A DNA stretch of 64,000 nucleotides. Source: Polyangia bacterium. Its GTDB lineage: Bacteria > Myxococcota_A > Polyangia > Nannocystales > Nannocystaceae. Location: contig JAUIFF010000005.1 of the NCBI GenBank assembly GCA_030429545.1, forward strand, positions 186,001 through 250,000, read 5' to 3'. Of the stretch, positions 1 to 8,063 are shown one piece after another. The notes under the pieces are model-generated. The model was not told the origin of the DNA and did no database searches. It saw only the letters and a list, made by a program, of their open reading frames with translations. The position numbers and the translations under genes were made by a program. Position 1 is the stretch's first letter. Every line of letters starts with the position of its first letter.

Positions 1-1
1 C

Positions 2-247
2 CTCGCACTCGCCCACATCACCCAGCGCACATTCCCCGAGAAAACCCGCAAGCTCGTCGTCCCGTCGTTGATTGCAGCAGGTATCCGTTGCGACATTGTG
101 TGTGCCGGGAACGTCGGGCAGCTCGGCGACCGACTGCTTGTACGCCAGCTTTGGCAGCACGGTTTGCGAGAGCACAGGCAAACGGCGATCGAGGCCGCCG
201 GGCTTATCCACGATACCGAAATGGCAGATTTTTTAACGCGCCAGTAG
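2..247 (+). CDS. Hypothetical protein, C-terminal fragment (5' end outside window)
   Basis: A reading frame is open from the window edge to a TAG at 245-247, giving the last 81 residues of a protein. It is rich in Leu, Ala, Arg and His and looks mostly helical, loosely like a HEAT-type or regulatory helical protein, but no diagnostic motif is visible and I do not recognise it. The start lies outside the window. It is followed after about 90 bases by the carbon-nitrogen hydrolase on the same strand. Confidence 0.5.
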   Translation, partial: LALAHITQRTFPEKTRKLVVPSLIAAGIRCDIVCAGNVGQLGDRLLVRQLWQHGLREHRQTAIEAAGLIHDTEMADFLTRQ

Positions 248-335
248 GCGATTCGCAGGTTGTACCAAATAAAGATGTGTGTGCATGTTTGTTAGGCTGG
301 GCAGCCACACAACGTGCTATCCTCGAGCCGAAACG

Positions 336-1226
336 ATGCCAAAAATCGCCCTTTGGTCGACAAACCTCGGCCGCCCAGCCGGCGGTGTAGAGGGCTGGTG
401 TACCCGCCTTGAAACCAAGATGGTCGGCCTCGCAACCTGCGGCGTCGACCTGCTCATGCTGCCAGAGGTCGCCTGTGCACAGTGGCTGGCCGATGCGCCG
501 CACAAACTGGTGGCCGCAGATCCACTTGGTTATCTCGCCCGCGAGGGGAAAACCGTGCTCCCACGACTTCTGGAGATAAGCAACAACACAGGGGTGGACC
601 TACTCGCGGGCACGGTGCCGGCCGAGGGCGAAGGGGGAAAGTTGTACAACCGAGCGTTCCTGCTGACAGCCCAAGGAGATTGTAGATACCAGGACAAGCT
701 GTTTTTAACGCCCGTCGAACAACAACTCGATGGCGGTCAAGCTTTCACGCCAGGTCAACAACTCCATGTATTTCGTTGGCGAGGCCTCAAAACAGCAATA
801 GCGATTTGTCTCGATGTCGAGGTGCCGGCAGTAGCGAGTGCGTTGCAACAAGCCAAGGTCGAACTATTACTTGTACCCTCACGCAATGATGGGCTCACCG
901 GGTACAATCGAGTGTTTGCATGTGCACGAGCGAGGGCGATTGAACTACAAGCATATGTGGCCGCAGTCGGAGCCGTGGGGACCCTCGGAGACGTGAGAAA
1001 TGTGTCAGGAGCCGCGATCTACGGGCCCTGTGAGGCGTGGGGGCCAAGCGACGGAATATGGGCCGCCCATCCACCACAGGCCGATGCAGATGACTTTGGC
1101 CCAATGTTGATTGGGCCAGAGCTTTCGCTCGAGGAGCTGCGAAAGTCGCGTGCGGGTGGGGCCGAAGTTTGGCCCGGGTATGCGCAGATGTCCCGGAATA
1201 TTGTGGTGTCTGATGTGGGCAACTAA
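336..1226 (+). CDS. Carbon-nitrogen hydrolase (nitrilase superfamily)
   Basis: This 296-residue protein is a cytoplasmic amidase/nitrilase-type hydrolase that should cleave a non-peptide C-N bond. The Glu-Lys-Cys triad of the family is visible: Glu44 in MLPEVA, Lys121 in QDKLFLTPVE and Cys158 in AICLDVE. The length is normal for a single-domain member. An upstream ATG at 279 is in frame, but the 19 extra residues look unlike a nitrilase N-terminus, while MPKIALWSTN at 336 gives the usual first beta strand. It converges on bioB and the two genes overlap by 4 bases at their stop codons. The substrate cannot be told from sequence; an omega-amidase-like role is only one option. Confidence 0.85.
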   Translation: MPKIALWSTNLGRPAGGVEGWCTRLETKMVGLATCGVDLLMLPEVACAQWLADAPHKLVAADPLGYLAREGKTVLPRLLEISNNTGVDLLAGTVPAEGEGGKLYNRAFLLTAQGDCRYQDKLFLTPVEQQLDGGQAFTPGQQLHVFRWRGLKTAIAICLDVEVPAVASALQQAKVELLLVPSRNDGLTGYNRVFACARARAIELQAYVAAVGAVGTLGDVRNVSGAAIYGPCEAWGPSDGIWAAHPPQADADDFGPMLIGPELSLEELRKSRAGGAEVWPGYAQMSRNIVVSDVGN

Positions 1227-2284
1227 CCCAGAACCGGAAGTCGAGTCCGCTTCATCTCTGGCCGTTGCTCACCGCAGTGCAGCCCCTCCAGCCCCAACTG
1301 CGTCAACATATCCAAATCGTCCTGCACGCTGCGATTGGGCGTCGTCAAAAAGTCTCCGACCATCATCCCCGAAGCACCCGCTCCGAACATCATCGGCAGC
1401 AACTGCCCCAGGTGTGTTCTTCCGGCTGCGATGAAAATATTTTGCCGTGGCAGTGCCAAGCGGAAGCTGGCGATCACCCGCAAAATCTCCTGGGGTCCGA
1501 GCGGCTCGATCTTTTCTAGTTTGGTCCCGTCGATGCTCACCAGGAAGTTCAGTGGCACCTCGTCGACATCGAGCTCTCGCAGTTGCATCGCTAGCTCGGC
1601 TCGGTGCTCTGGCTTCTCGCCCATCCCGAAGATCCCTCCCACGCAGGTTCGCAGGCCGAGTTCTTTGGCGGTTTTGATGGTTTCGATTCGCTCGTCGTAG
1701 GTGTGCGTGGTGACGATTTTGGGGAAGAAGCTGCGACCTGTCTCTAAGTTGTGGTTGAGCTCCGTCAGGCCTGCTTCTTTGAGTTTGACCAGGCCCTCTC
1801 GGTCGACGAATCCCAATGACGCGTGGGCTTCGGTGTGGCCGGCGGCTCGGACGGCTCGCACGCCTTCGAGGATGTGCTCTAACGGTTTGCTTCCGTCTTT
1901 CATCCCTCGCGTGGCGGTGACTAGGCCTAGGGCGGTGGCTCCTTGGCTTGCGGCCTTGTGGCTGGCGGCCTCGATTTCGTGGGCCGGGAGGAACTTTTCA
2001 GGCTCGACTTCGGTGGAGAAGTGCTTGGATTGCGAACAAAATCCGCAGTCCTCGGGGCAGCCTCCGCGCTTGGCGTTGACGATCGAGCACAGGTGGACTT
2101 TGTTGCCAAACCGCGACCGGCGGAGTCGATCGGCGGCGGCCATGAGGTCGCCTAGGTCCCCTTCGCCTGCGAGGTAGCGGGTGAGGGTTTTTTGGTCGAG
2201 TGCTCCGTCGTCTCCAGCGATGACCCGATCGGCAACTTCCCGGGGGTGGAGGAGTTCGGGCGTGGTCACGGGCGGGTCGAACAT
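1223..2284 (-). CDS. bioB: Biotin synthase BioB
   Basis: BioB is a radical-SAM enzyme that inserts sulfur into dethiobiotin, the last step of biotin synthesis. The radical-SAM cluster motif CxxxCxxC is seen at Cys76, Cys80 and Cys83 (CPEDCGFCSQS), followed by family blocks such as LVTATRG, LNHNLETGRSFF and GGIFGMGE. The protein is 353 residues, close to the roughly 346 of E. coli BioB. The frame stays open upstream to an ATG at 2419, but those 45 residues are Arg/Ser-rich and not family-like, so I chose the ATG at 2284; neither has a clear ribosome binding site. No other bio genes are adjacent. Confidence 0.93.
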   Translation of the reverse strand: MFDPPVTTPELLHPREVADRVIAGDDGALDQKTLTRYLAGEGDLGDLMAAADRLRRSRFGNKVHLCSIVNAKRGGCPEDCGFCSQSKHFSTEVEPEKFLPAHEIEAASHKAASQGATALGLVTATRGMKDGSKPLEHILEGVRAVRAAGHTEAHASLGFVDREGLVKLKEAGLTELNHNLETGRSFFPKIVTTHTYDERIETIKTAKELGLRTCVGGIFGMGEKPEHRAELAMQLRELDVDEVPLNFLVSIDGTKLEKIEPLGPQEILRVIASFRLALPRQNIFIAAGRTHLGQLLPMMFGAGASGMMVGDFLTTPNRSVQDDLDMLTQLGLEGLHCGEQRPEMKRTRLPVLG

Positions 2285-2608
2285 GGCGGCGGGTATACCA
2301 AAAGCGCCCGGGTTTGGGGTGTCGCTGGAGGTGGCGGCGCACACGTGGTCCCGGCGTGTGCTTGCGAGTTCACGAGGTTCGCAGCTGTGAAGGCTCCTGC
2401 GCAAAGCGAGCCGGTGCATGCAAACCGGGCCTCACGGGCGTATTGCGTGGGTGTTTGGTCCCGGTGAGGTGGCGGCCGAGATCGGAAACCGGCGGTTTGA
2501 CTGTTGGCGGCGCTTCGTTCGCGTCGGGCCGTCTTCGCTCGCGGCGACATCTGGTCCGGGCCCAAGCGTACGCATGGTGAGAGGATCGCGGGCTGTTATC
2601 GTCGCCTT
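2285..2608. other. Divergent intergenic region between bioB and the 2609 gene
   Basis: About 320 bases separate the chosen starts of two divergent genes. The region should hold promoters for both, but I see no convincing -35/-10 pair, no BirA-type operator and no clear hairpin. If bioB starts at its upstream ATG (2419), much of this interval is coding. Confidence 0.4.
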
Positions 2609-3217
2609 GTGGAGGAGCTTTGCCAACAGATCGCAGCCGAGCTTCGCCGGGCCGAGGGCGACTACAACGCGCGGCTCACGGGGTTGGCGAACGCTGCAAA
2701 TTCGGCCCAGCGTCTGGCACGCGAGCTCCAGCGAACCCGTAAGCGCGCCCCCGCGGTGGCTGCCCGGCCGACGTTTTTGCAGGTCATGCGCATGCGGTTG
2801 ATGGGCCCGTGCCACCCGATGTGCTGCAACGCGTCGTATGTGCGGGCGGTGACGATCCAGGCCAAATACGCCATGTTGCAGGTTTGGAGTAGCCGCGACC
2901 CCGAGGTGGCTGGGGAGTTGTCGACGCAGGAGGTCGAAGCTCTGTTGGTCCCACACTCGCGGCTGTTGGCATTGGCAACCGCCGAGATGTTTGCGCATGC
3001 ACCAAAGTCGACGGCGGTACACCTGCCGGTTGTGAGCGATGCACTGACAACCCATCCGCGCTGGCAGGTCCGCGAGGCCCTGGTGCGAGCTGTTGGGCGA
3101 GCGGGGCTCTCCCGACCGCCCCGGCGACTTGTCGAGGCGATCGTGCGGGCGACCGATGCCGACGAGCGACAACTCGCCTGGTCGGCAAAAAAGGTGATGG
3201 CGAGGTGGGTTGGGTAG
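2609..3217 (+). CDS. Hypothetical helical protein, possibly HEAT-like
   Basis: This frame encodes about 202 residues from a GTG at 2609. The in-frame upstream start is a TTG at 2504 that adds 35 Arg-rich residues. The N-terminal third is a charged helix (LVEELCQQIAAELRRAEG) and the C-terminal half has alternating hydrophobic helices resembling HEAT or armadillo-type repeats (for example residues around HPRWQVREALVRAVGRAG). No catalytic motif, signal peptide or membrane segment is visible. Long antisense frames overlap it, so strand choice is moderately uncertain; the plus-strand protein looks more natural because the antisense translations are His/Arg/Pro-rich. I do not recognise a family. 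Confidence 0.5.
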   Translation: MEELCQQIAAELRRAEGDYNARLTGLANAANSAQRLARELQRTRKRAPAVAARPTFLQVMRMRLMGPCHPMCCNASYVRAVTIQAKYAMLQVWSSRDPEVAGELSTQEVEALLVPHSRLLALATAEMFAHAPKSTAVHLPVVSDALTTHPRWQVREALVRAVGRAGLSRPPRRLVEAIVRATDADERQLAWSAKKVMARWVG

Positions 3218-3458
3218 TCGCCCGTGTAGAGGTTGAGAGACCTGCCTACGAGGAAGTTGCCAATGCACTGAATTGTGGGAGCCACTGTGTTGTCCCGTCA
3301 CTCAGGCACCCAGGCGAAATTGGTGGGAGCGAAGTCGGGTAGCTGGTCAGCTTCATTTGTTTATGCAATTAAATCTGACAGTTGCACGGCACCCCAAAGG
3401 ACTGTGGGCACCAAGGGCCGTGGGCGCACAAACCGAAAGATCTAGCCCAAAAGACAGG

Positions 3459-4076
3459 TTAACGTGGGCGCACAAGCCAGCGGGCAGTTGGCAGCTCGGC
3501 CGTTGTCAACTCGTCCGCGCTTCCGCCAAACCCTTGGATCACGGTCACCGGCAACCCCTGGTGACTGGCTGCGATCGCCTCGTCGCGCGACTGTTGCCCC
3601 CCGCCGAGCATGAGCAGTTCGTCGATCGCGGCGATAAACACCGGGGACTCGTCGCCAAACCGCGAACCCACGGGCACGACGTAGTCCATCGGCGCGAGTT
3701 TGAAGTTGAGGGCTTGGCCGGCGGTGATCCCCATCGCTGTGATCCCCATGGTTTGGCAGGCCGCGTAGGTGAGCTGCAAAACTCCGGCATCGGTCGCGCC
3801 GCTGACGATGACAAGCGACTGGCCATGGGTGTTGGTTAGGCGCGTGAACTCGGCGGTCAGCATCGTGTGGGCATGCTCGACGAGTTGCTCCGAGCCCGGG
3901 CGCCAACGTCCGGCAAATCCGACGACGCCGAGCAGGTACCAACCCTCGGCAGCTTTGCGGGCCATCAACTCGGCTGGGGTCAAAAACTCGGCTTTGGTCC
4001 GCTCGGCCCATTTGGCAGGGTCGACCAACTTCTTCTGACCGCGTTTGCGTTTTCTTCGTTGATCGCGGCGGCCCAC
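3459..4076 (-). CDS. Rossmann-fold protein resembling the SLOG/LOG superfamily
   Basis: This 205-residue protein starts at a GTG with a very basic N-terminal tail (about residues 3-16, mostly Arg/Lys). It then has a Rossmann-like core: a VVGFAGRW strand-turn, LVIVSGATDAGV as a possible nucleotide-binding loop, a glycine-rich GITAMGITAG stretch, an aspartate/glutamate-bearing segment (GDESPVFIAAIDELLMLGGG) and VTVIQGFGGSADEL. The order of strands and the LGGG turn resemble SLOG-type nucleotide-binding proteins (LOG, DprA-like), but the canonical PGGxGT motif is absent, so a function in nucleotide or base binding is only suggested. It is divergent from the pyruvate dehydrogenase operon. Confidence 0.6.
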   Translation of the reverse strand: MGRRDQRRKRKRGQKKLVDPAKWAERTKAEFLTPAELMARKAAEGWYLLGVVGFAGRWRPGSEQLVEHAHTMLTAEFTRLTNTHGQSLVIVSGATDAGVLQLTYAACQTMGITAMGITAGQALNFKLAPMDYVVPVGSRFGDESPVFIAAIDELLMLGGGQQSRDEAIAASHQGLPVTVIQGFGGSADELTTAELPTARWLVRPR

Positions 4077-4503
4077 CGGGCTCGAGTGTACCCGGGCCTA
4101 GCTTGGGCTCGCCGCGATCGTTTTGGCGAGATTTGTTGCGGGGAAGTTTTGGGGGCAACTCGCCGCGCAGATGTGCTGGCGTTCAGTGGCGAGACCTCGG
4201 CCCGGGCTGAGGTCGTGTCGAAGCCCCCAAGGCAGATCGCGCCCGCAGTCGCTGGTGACCGCGAGCGATCCCCGGGCGATGAGAAGTTGCACACCCCGCT
4301 TCGGGGCGCTTCGCAACCGTGCTGCGCGATCCTCGGTGGCAAGAACCGGGGGCCTACCGTTGTCAGCGGGCGTTTGCGTGTTACCGCGGTTTTGTTGTTG
4401 GCAACCGGGCCCCGAGTGGTGCGGGTCACGGCCTGCGACTGCGGTTTATACCGGACCGGCCCGGGTGTTACGCTCCGGCCCCATCCCTGAGGGAGGCCCC
4501 AGC
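4077..4503. other. Intergenic region upstream of the pyruvate dehydrogenase operon
   Basis: This 427-base stretch lies between divergent genes. Frames crossing it translate to Arg/Pro-rich noise. It ends with a good Shine-Dalgarno sequence (GAGGGAGG at 4489-4496) 7 bases before the pdhA ATG. A promoter for pdhA is expected here, but I cannot point to one with confidence. Confidence 0.5.
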
Positions 4504-5523
4504 ATGAACGACTTTAATCCGATGCCGCCCGAGTTGGTCGAGACTCCCGAGGAGTTTGCCGGCCAGTTCGCCGATCGGGACCAGACCCTGCAAGCCTACC
4601 GCGAGATGTTGCGGATCCGTCGGTTCGAGGAGTCGGCCGCACGCGCCTATACCCGCGGCAAGATCAGCGGTTTTTTGCACCTGTACATCGGGCAAGAGGC
4701 AATCGCCGTTGCCACCGCCCAAGCCCTCGAAGAAGGCGACCGCGTGGTGTCGGCCTATCGAACCCACGGGTTTGCCCTGGCCTTAGGCAGCGACCCGAAC
4801 GCCTGTATGTCCGAACTCTACGGCCGCAAAGACGGCCTGGTTGGAGGCATCGGCGGCTCGATGCACTTCTTTGACCGCGACAAGGGTCTTTGGGGTGGCT
4901 ACGCGATTGTCGGCAACCACATCCCGGTGGCCACAGGTCACGCATTTGCTTCGAAGTACAAGGGCGATGGCCGGGTCACGGTGTGCTTTATGGGCGACGG
5001 TGCCGTCGGCATTGGACCTGTCCATGAGGGCATGACGCTGGCGGGCCTGTGGAAACTGCCGATTGTGTTTGTGGTGGAGAACAACCGCTACTCGATGGGC
5101 ACGCCGCTCGAACGGACATTGCCGGTTGAGGACATTACCCAACGCGCTGCCGGCTACGGCATGAAGCGCGACCGCTTCCGCGTGACCAGTGTCCACGAGA
5201 CCCACCGCCGGCTCAAAGCTGCGGTCGACCACGCGCGCAAGGAAAATCAGCCGACGCTGATCGAGATGATCACCTACCGGTTTCGCGGGCACAGCATGAG
5301 CGACCCGGCCAAATACCGGCAAAAAGATGAGGTCAACGCCTGGCGCCAACAAGACCCCTTGGAGCGCACCGGTCGGGCCCTGCAACAAGTTCACAACATG
5401 TCTGAGGAAGACTTGGAGGCCCTCGACGACGAAATCGTCGCCGAGATGCGAGCCGCCGCCGAGTTTGCCGACGCTTCCCCCGAGCCTGACCCCGAGGCCA
5501 GGTTCGCCAACATCATCGTCTAA
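4504..5523 (+). CDS. pdhA: Pyruvate dehydrogenase E1 component, alpha subunit
   Basis: This 339-residue subunit binds thiamine diphosphate and decarboxylates pyruvate in the pyruvate dehydrogenase complex. The ThDP motif begins with GDG at 164-166 and ends with NN at 193-194, the classic spacing. The regions GGIGGSMHFFD and the phosphorylation-loop equivalent YRFRGHSMSDPAKYR are also present. The ATG at 4504 was chosen over an in-frame upstream ATG (4123) because it has a strong GAGGGAGG ribosome binding site and gives the usual family length. It is the first gene of a three-gene operon with E1 beta 27 bases downstream. A branched-chain 2-oxoacid E1 is an alternative, but length and motifs favour pyruvate. 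Confidence 0.95.
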   Translation: MNDFNPMPPELVETPEEFAGQFADRDQTLQAYREMLRIRRFEESAARAYTRGKISGFLHLYIGQEAIAVATAQALEEGDRVVSAYRTHGFALALGSDPNACMSELYGRKDGLVGGIGGSMHFFDRDKGLWGGYAIVGNHIPVATGHAFASKYKGDGRVTVCFMGDGAVGIGPVHEGMTLAGLWKLPIVFVVENNRYSMGTPLERTLPVEDITQRAAGYGMKRDRFRVTSVHETHRRLKAAVDHARKENQPTLIEMITYRFRGHSMSDPAKYRQKDEVNAWRQQDPLERTGRALQQVHNMSEEDLEALDDEIVAEMRAAAEFADASPEPDPEARFANIIV

Positions 5524-5550
5524 CCGTCCGAGCCAGTCAGGAGCATTACC

Positions 5551-6531
5551 ATGCCCAATCTTCAGATCCGCCAAGCCATCCGCGATGCCATGGCCGAGGA
5601 AATGGCCCGCGACGAAAACGTGTTTTTGTTGGGGGAAGAGGTCGGCCACTACAATGGCGCCTACAAGGCCAGTGAAGGCCTTTTAGAGCGTTTTGGGGCC
5701 AAACGCGTCATCGATACGCCGATCGTCGAAACCGGATTTGCCGGGGTCGGGATCGGGGCTGCCATGTGTGGCCTGCGTCCGATTGTCGAGTTTATGACCT
5801 TCAACTTTTCGGCCGTGGCGTTTGACCAAATTCTCAACAACGCTTCGAAGATCCGCCACATGACCAACGGTCAGTTTGGCGTGCCGATCGTATTTCGCGG
5901 GCCCAATGCCGCGGCCCACATGTTGGGTTCGACCCACAGCCAGGCCTTCGATCCGTTTTACGCCCACATTCCCGGGCTCAAGGTCGTCGCCGTGGCCACG
6001 CCGTACGACGCCAAGGGCCTACTCAAGTCGGCGATTCGCGACGACAACCCGGTGGTCTTTCTCGAAAGCGAACTGATGTACTCGGTACGCGGTGAGGTGC
6101 CCGAAGAGGAATATGTGATTCCGATCGGCAAGGCCGACATCAAGCGCCCGGGCAAGGACGTGACCGTGTTGACCTGGGGCCAGGGTGTGCCCACGGCCCT
6201 CGAAGCCGCCGAAATGGCGACGCGTCACGACATCGATGCCGAGGTTATCGACCTTCGTACCCTGCGGCCGCTCGACAACGAATGCATTTTAGAGTCGGTC
6301 AAAAAGACCAATCGTTGTGCACTCATCTATCACGGCTGGCCCTACGGCGGGGTCGGGGCCGAGCTCATCGCCCGGATCCAGGAGTTGGCATTTGACCACC
6401 TAGACGCACCCGTGTTGCGCGAGTGCTATGAGGATGTGCCGATGCCCTACGCCGAAAACCTCGAGCATTTGGTCATCCCCAGTGCCGAGCGTGGTCTCGC
6501 CGCAATTTTGAAGGTCTGCTACAAGGCCTAA
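5551..6531 (+). CDS. pdhB: Pyruvate dehydrogenase E1 component, beta subunit
   Basis: This 326-residue transketolase-like beta subunit pairs with the alpha subunit to form the E1 alpha2-beta2 enzyme. Visible family blocks are the N-terminal LGEEVGHYNGAYKASEGLL, the RVIDTPIVETGFAGVGIGAA region that contributes the ThDP-activating glutamate, MLGSTHSQAFDPFYAHIPGL, and the C-terminal DLRTLRPLDNE. It follows pdhA by 27 bases with an AGTCAGGAG ribosome binding site and precedes the E2 gene by 36 bases. Confidence 0.95.
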   Translation: MPNLQIRQAIRDAMAEEMARDENVFLLGEEVGHYNGAYKASEGLLERFGAKRVIDTPIVETGFAGVGIGAAMCGLRPIVEFMTFNFSAVAFDQILNNASKIRHMTNGQFGVPIVFRGPNAAAHMLGSTHSQAFDPFYAHIPGLKVVAVATPYDAKGLLKSAIRDDNPVVFLESELMYSVRGEVPEEEYVIPIGKADIKRPGKDVTVLTWGQGVPTALEAAEMATRHDIDAEVIDLRTLRPLDNECILESVKKTNRCALIYHGWPYGGVGAELIARIQELAFDHLDAPVLRECYEDVPMPYAENLEHLVIPSAERGLAAILKVCYKA

Positions 6532-6567
6532 GCCCGTCGACCCGCCTCACAGAGAGGACAAAACACC

Positions 6568-7890
6568 ATGGCAATTATCGTCGAACTTCCCCGCCTCACC
6601 GACACAATGGAAGAGGGTGTGATCGCCCAATGGCATATCGCTGAGGGTGACAAGGTCAAGCGCGGTCAGGTGATCGCCGACATCGAAACCGACAAGGCGA
6701 CAATGGAATTCGAGTCGTTCGATGCCGGCTACGTACTTAAGCTGGTCGCGTCCGAGGGCGATACCCTGGGCCTGGGTGCCCCGATTGCCGTGCTCGGCAA
6801 AAAAGATGAGGACGTCGGTGATCTGTTGACCGCACTGGCCAACCGTGCGGCGGGTGGGGCCGAAGCGGAAGCACAAGAGCCGGCCAAAGAAGATGCAGCT
6901 ACATCCACGGAGTCTGCCGTACCGGTCGAGGCTGAGGCAACTCCGGCCGCACCGGCCGAGGCTCCGGCGGCGCAAACCCTCGACAATGGCCGGATTCCGG
7001 CGTCGCCGCTGGCCCGACGCCTCGCCCGCGAGGCTGGTTTAGAACTTTCGCAAATCGAAGGTTCGGGCCCCCACGGGCGCATTATTAAGGCCGATGTCGA
7101 CCGTGCAGTAGCTGAGGGTGTCAAGCCAAAGAGTGCAGATACACCAAAAGTCGCAACCGCCTCCTCCGAGGTCGACGAGCACGGGCGCCCCTACGCGACC
7201 CACGAAGACACCACCGTCAAGCTCTCGCAGATGCGCAAGACCATCGTCAAGCGCATGGGCCAAAGCAAACGCGAAGCGCCGCACATCTACCTCACCATGC
7301 CGATCCGCATGGACGAGGCCGCGGCCGCCCGCAAACAACTCAACGCCGCGTTGGCCGAACAGGGCGTCAAGGTCAGCTTTAACGACTTCATCATCAAGGC
7401 GGCAGCCAAGGCCCTACGGGTACACCCGCGGGTCAACGCCCACTACACACCCGATGGCATCATCGAATATGGCAATGCCCACGTCGGCATGGCGGTGGCC
7501 CTCGACGATGGTTTGGTGGTGCCCGTGGTGCGGTACGCCGACCAAAAAACCCTCAAGGCAATTGCCAGCGAGACCCGCAGCCTGGGCACCCGCGCCCGCG
7601 ACCGCAAACTCGCCCCGGCCGAAATGAGCGGGAGCACGTTTACCGTGACCAACCTGGGCATGTTTGGCATCGAGGAGTTTATGGCCGTGGTCAACCCGGG
7701 CGAGGGCGGCATTTTGGCTGTCGGGGCGATCAAAGACGAGGTCGTGGTCGAGGATGGCCAAATGGTCATCCGCAAAATGATGCGGGTAACACTGTGTTCC
7801 GACCACAGGGTGTTCGACGGGGCCGACAATGCCAAGTTCTTGGTGACGCTCAAGGGCCTGTTGGAGCAGCCCATGGGTCTGTTTGTCTAG
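6568..7890 (+). CDS. pdhC: Dihydrolipoamide acetyltransferase (E2 of pyruvate dehydrogenase)
   Basis: This is the 440-residue E2 core that transfers acetyl groups from lipoamide to CoA. Domains in order: one lipoyl domain (about 1-80, lipoyl-lysine Lys43 in ETDKATMEF), an Ala/Pro/Glu-rich linker (about 90-140), the E1/E3-binding domain (about 144-180, SPLARRLAREAGL...GSGPHGRI) and the catalytic domain with the HRxxDG signature (His413, Asp417 in DHRVFDGAD). There is a single lipoyl domain, as in many non-enteric bacteria. Two copies of the TGYANNTRCA palindrome lie inside the linker region (6894 and 7134). No E3 (lpd) gene follows; a terminator does. Confidence 0.95.
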   Translation: MAIIVELPRLTDTMEEGVIAQWHIAEGDKVKRGQVIADIETDKATMEFESFDAGYVLKLVASEGDTLGLGAPIAVLGKKDEDVGDLLTALANRAAGGAEAEAQEPAKEDAATSTESAVPVEAEATPAAPAEAPAAQTLDNGRIPASPLARRLAREAGLELSQIEGSGPHGRIIKADVDRAVAEGVKPKSADTPKVATASSEVDEHGRPYATHEDTTVKLSQMRKTIVKRMGQSKREAPHIYLTMPIRMDEAAAARKQLNAALAEQGVKVSFNDFIIKAAAKALRVHPRVNAHYTPDGIIEYGNAHVGMAVALDDGLVVPVVRYADQKTLKAIASETRSLGTRARDRKLAPAEMSGSTFTVTNLGMFGIEEFMAVVNPGEGGILAVGAIKDEVVVEDGQMVIRKMMRVTLCSDHRVFDGADNAKFLVTLKGLLEQPMGLFV

Positions 7891-7919
7891 TTTCGTTTCG
7901 ACAACCTCACCCAAGTTAC

Positions 7920-7950
7920 CAGGCACGGTCGCCGCGATCGTGCCTGTTTT
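7920..7950 (+). terminator. Rho-independent terminator of the pdh operon
   Basis: A perfect 8-base stem, CAGGCACG (7920-7927) pairing with CGTGCCTG (7939-7946), is followed directly by TTTT. It lies 29 bases after the pdhC stop codon, so the three pdh genes form one closed transcription unit. Confidence 0.85.
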
Positions 7951-8063
7951 CAATTGGCGTTTTGGGGCAGACGCCAGACCTTCAGGTTGCCCGATGCGTA
8001 CTTAGCGAGGCGAGATACAATCGTGCGAATTGTCGAATGTATGTGAAGCGAGGACGCTAGGCG

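Noticed and set aside
2432..3301. Long minus-strand frames opposite the 2609-3217 gene
   Set aside because: Their products are His/Arg/Pro/Ser-rich without a sensible N-terminus; the plus-strand product looks more protein-like, though strand choice remains uncertain.
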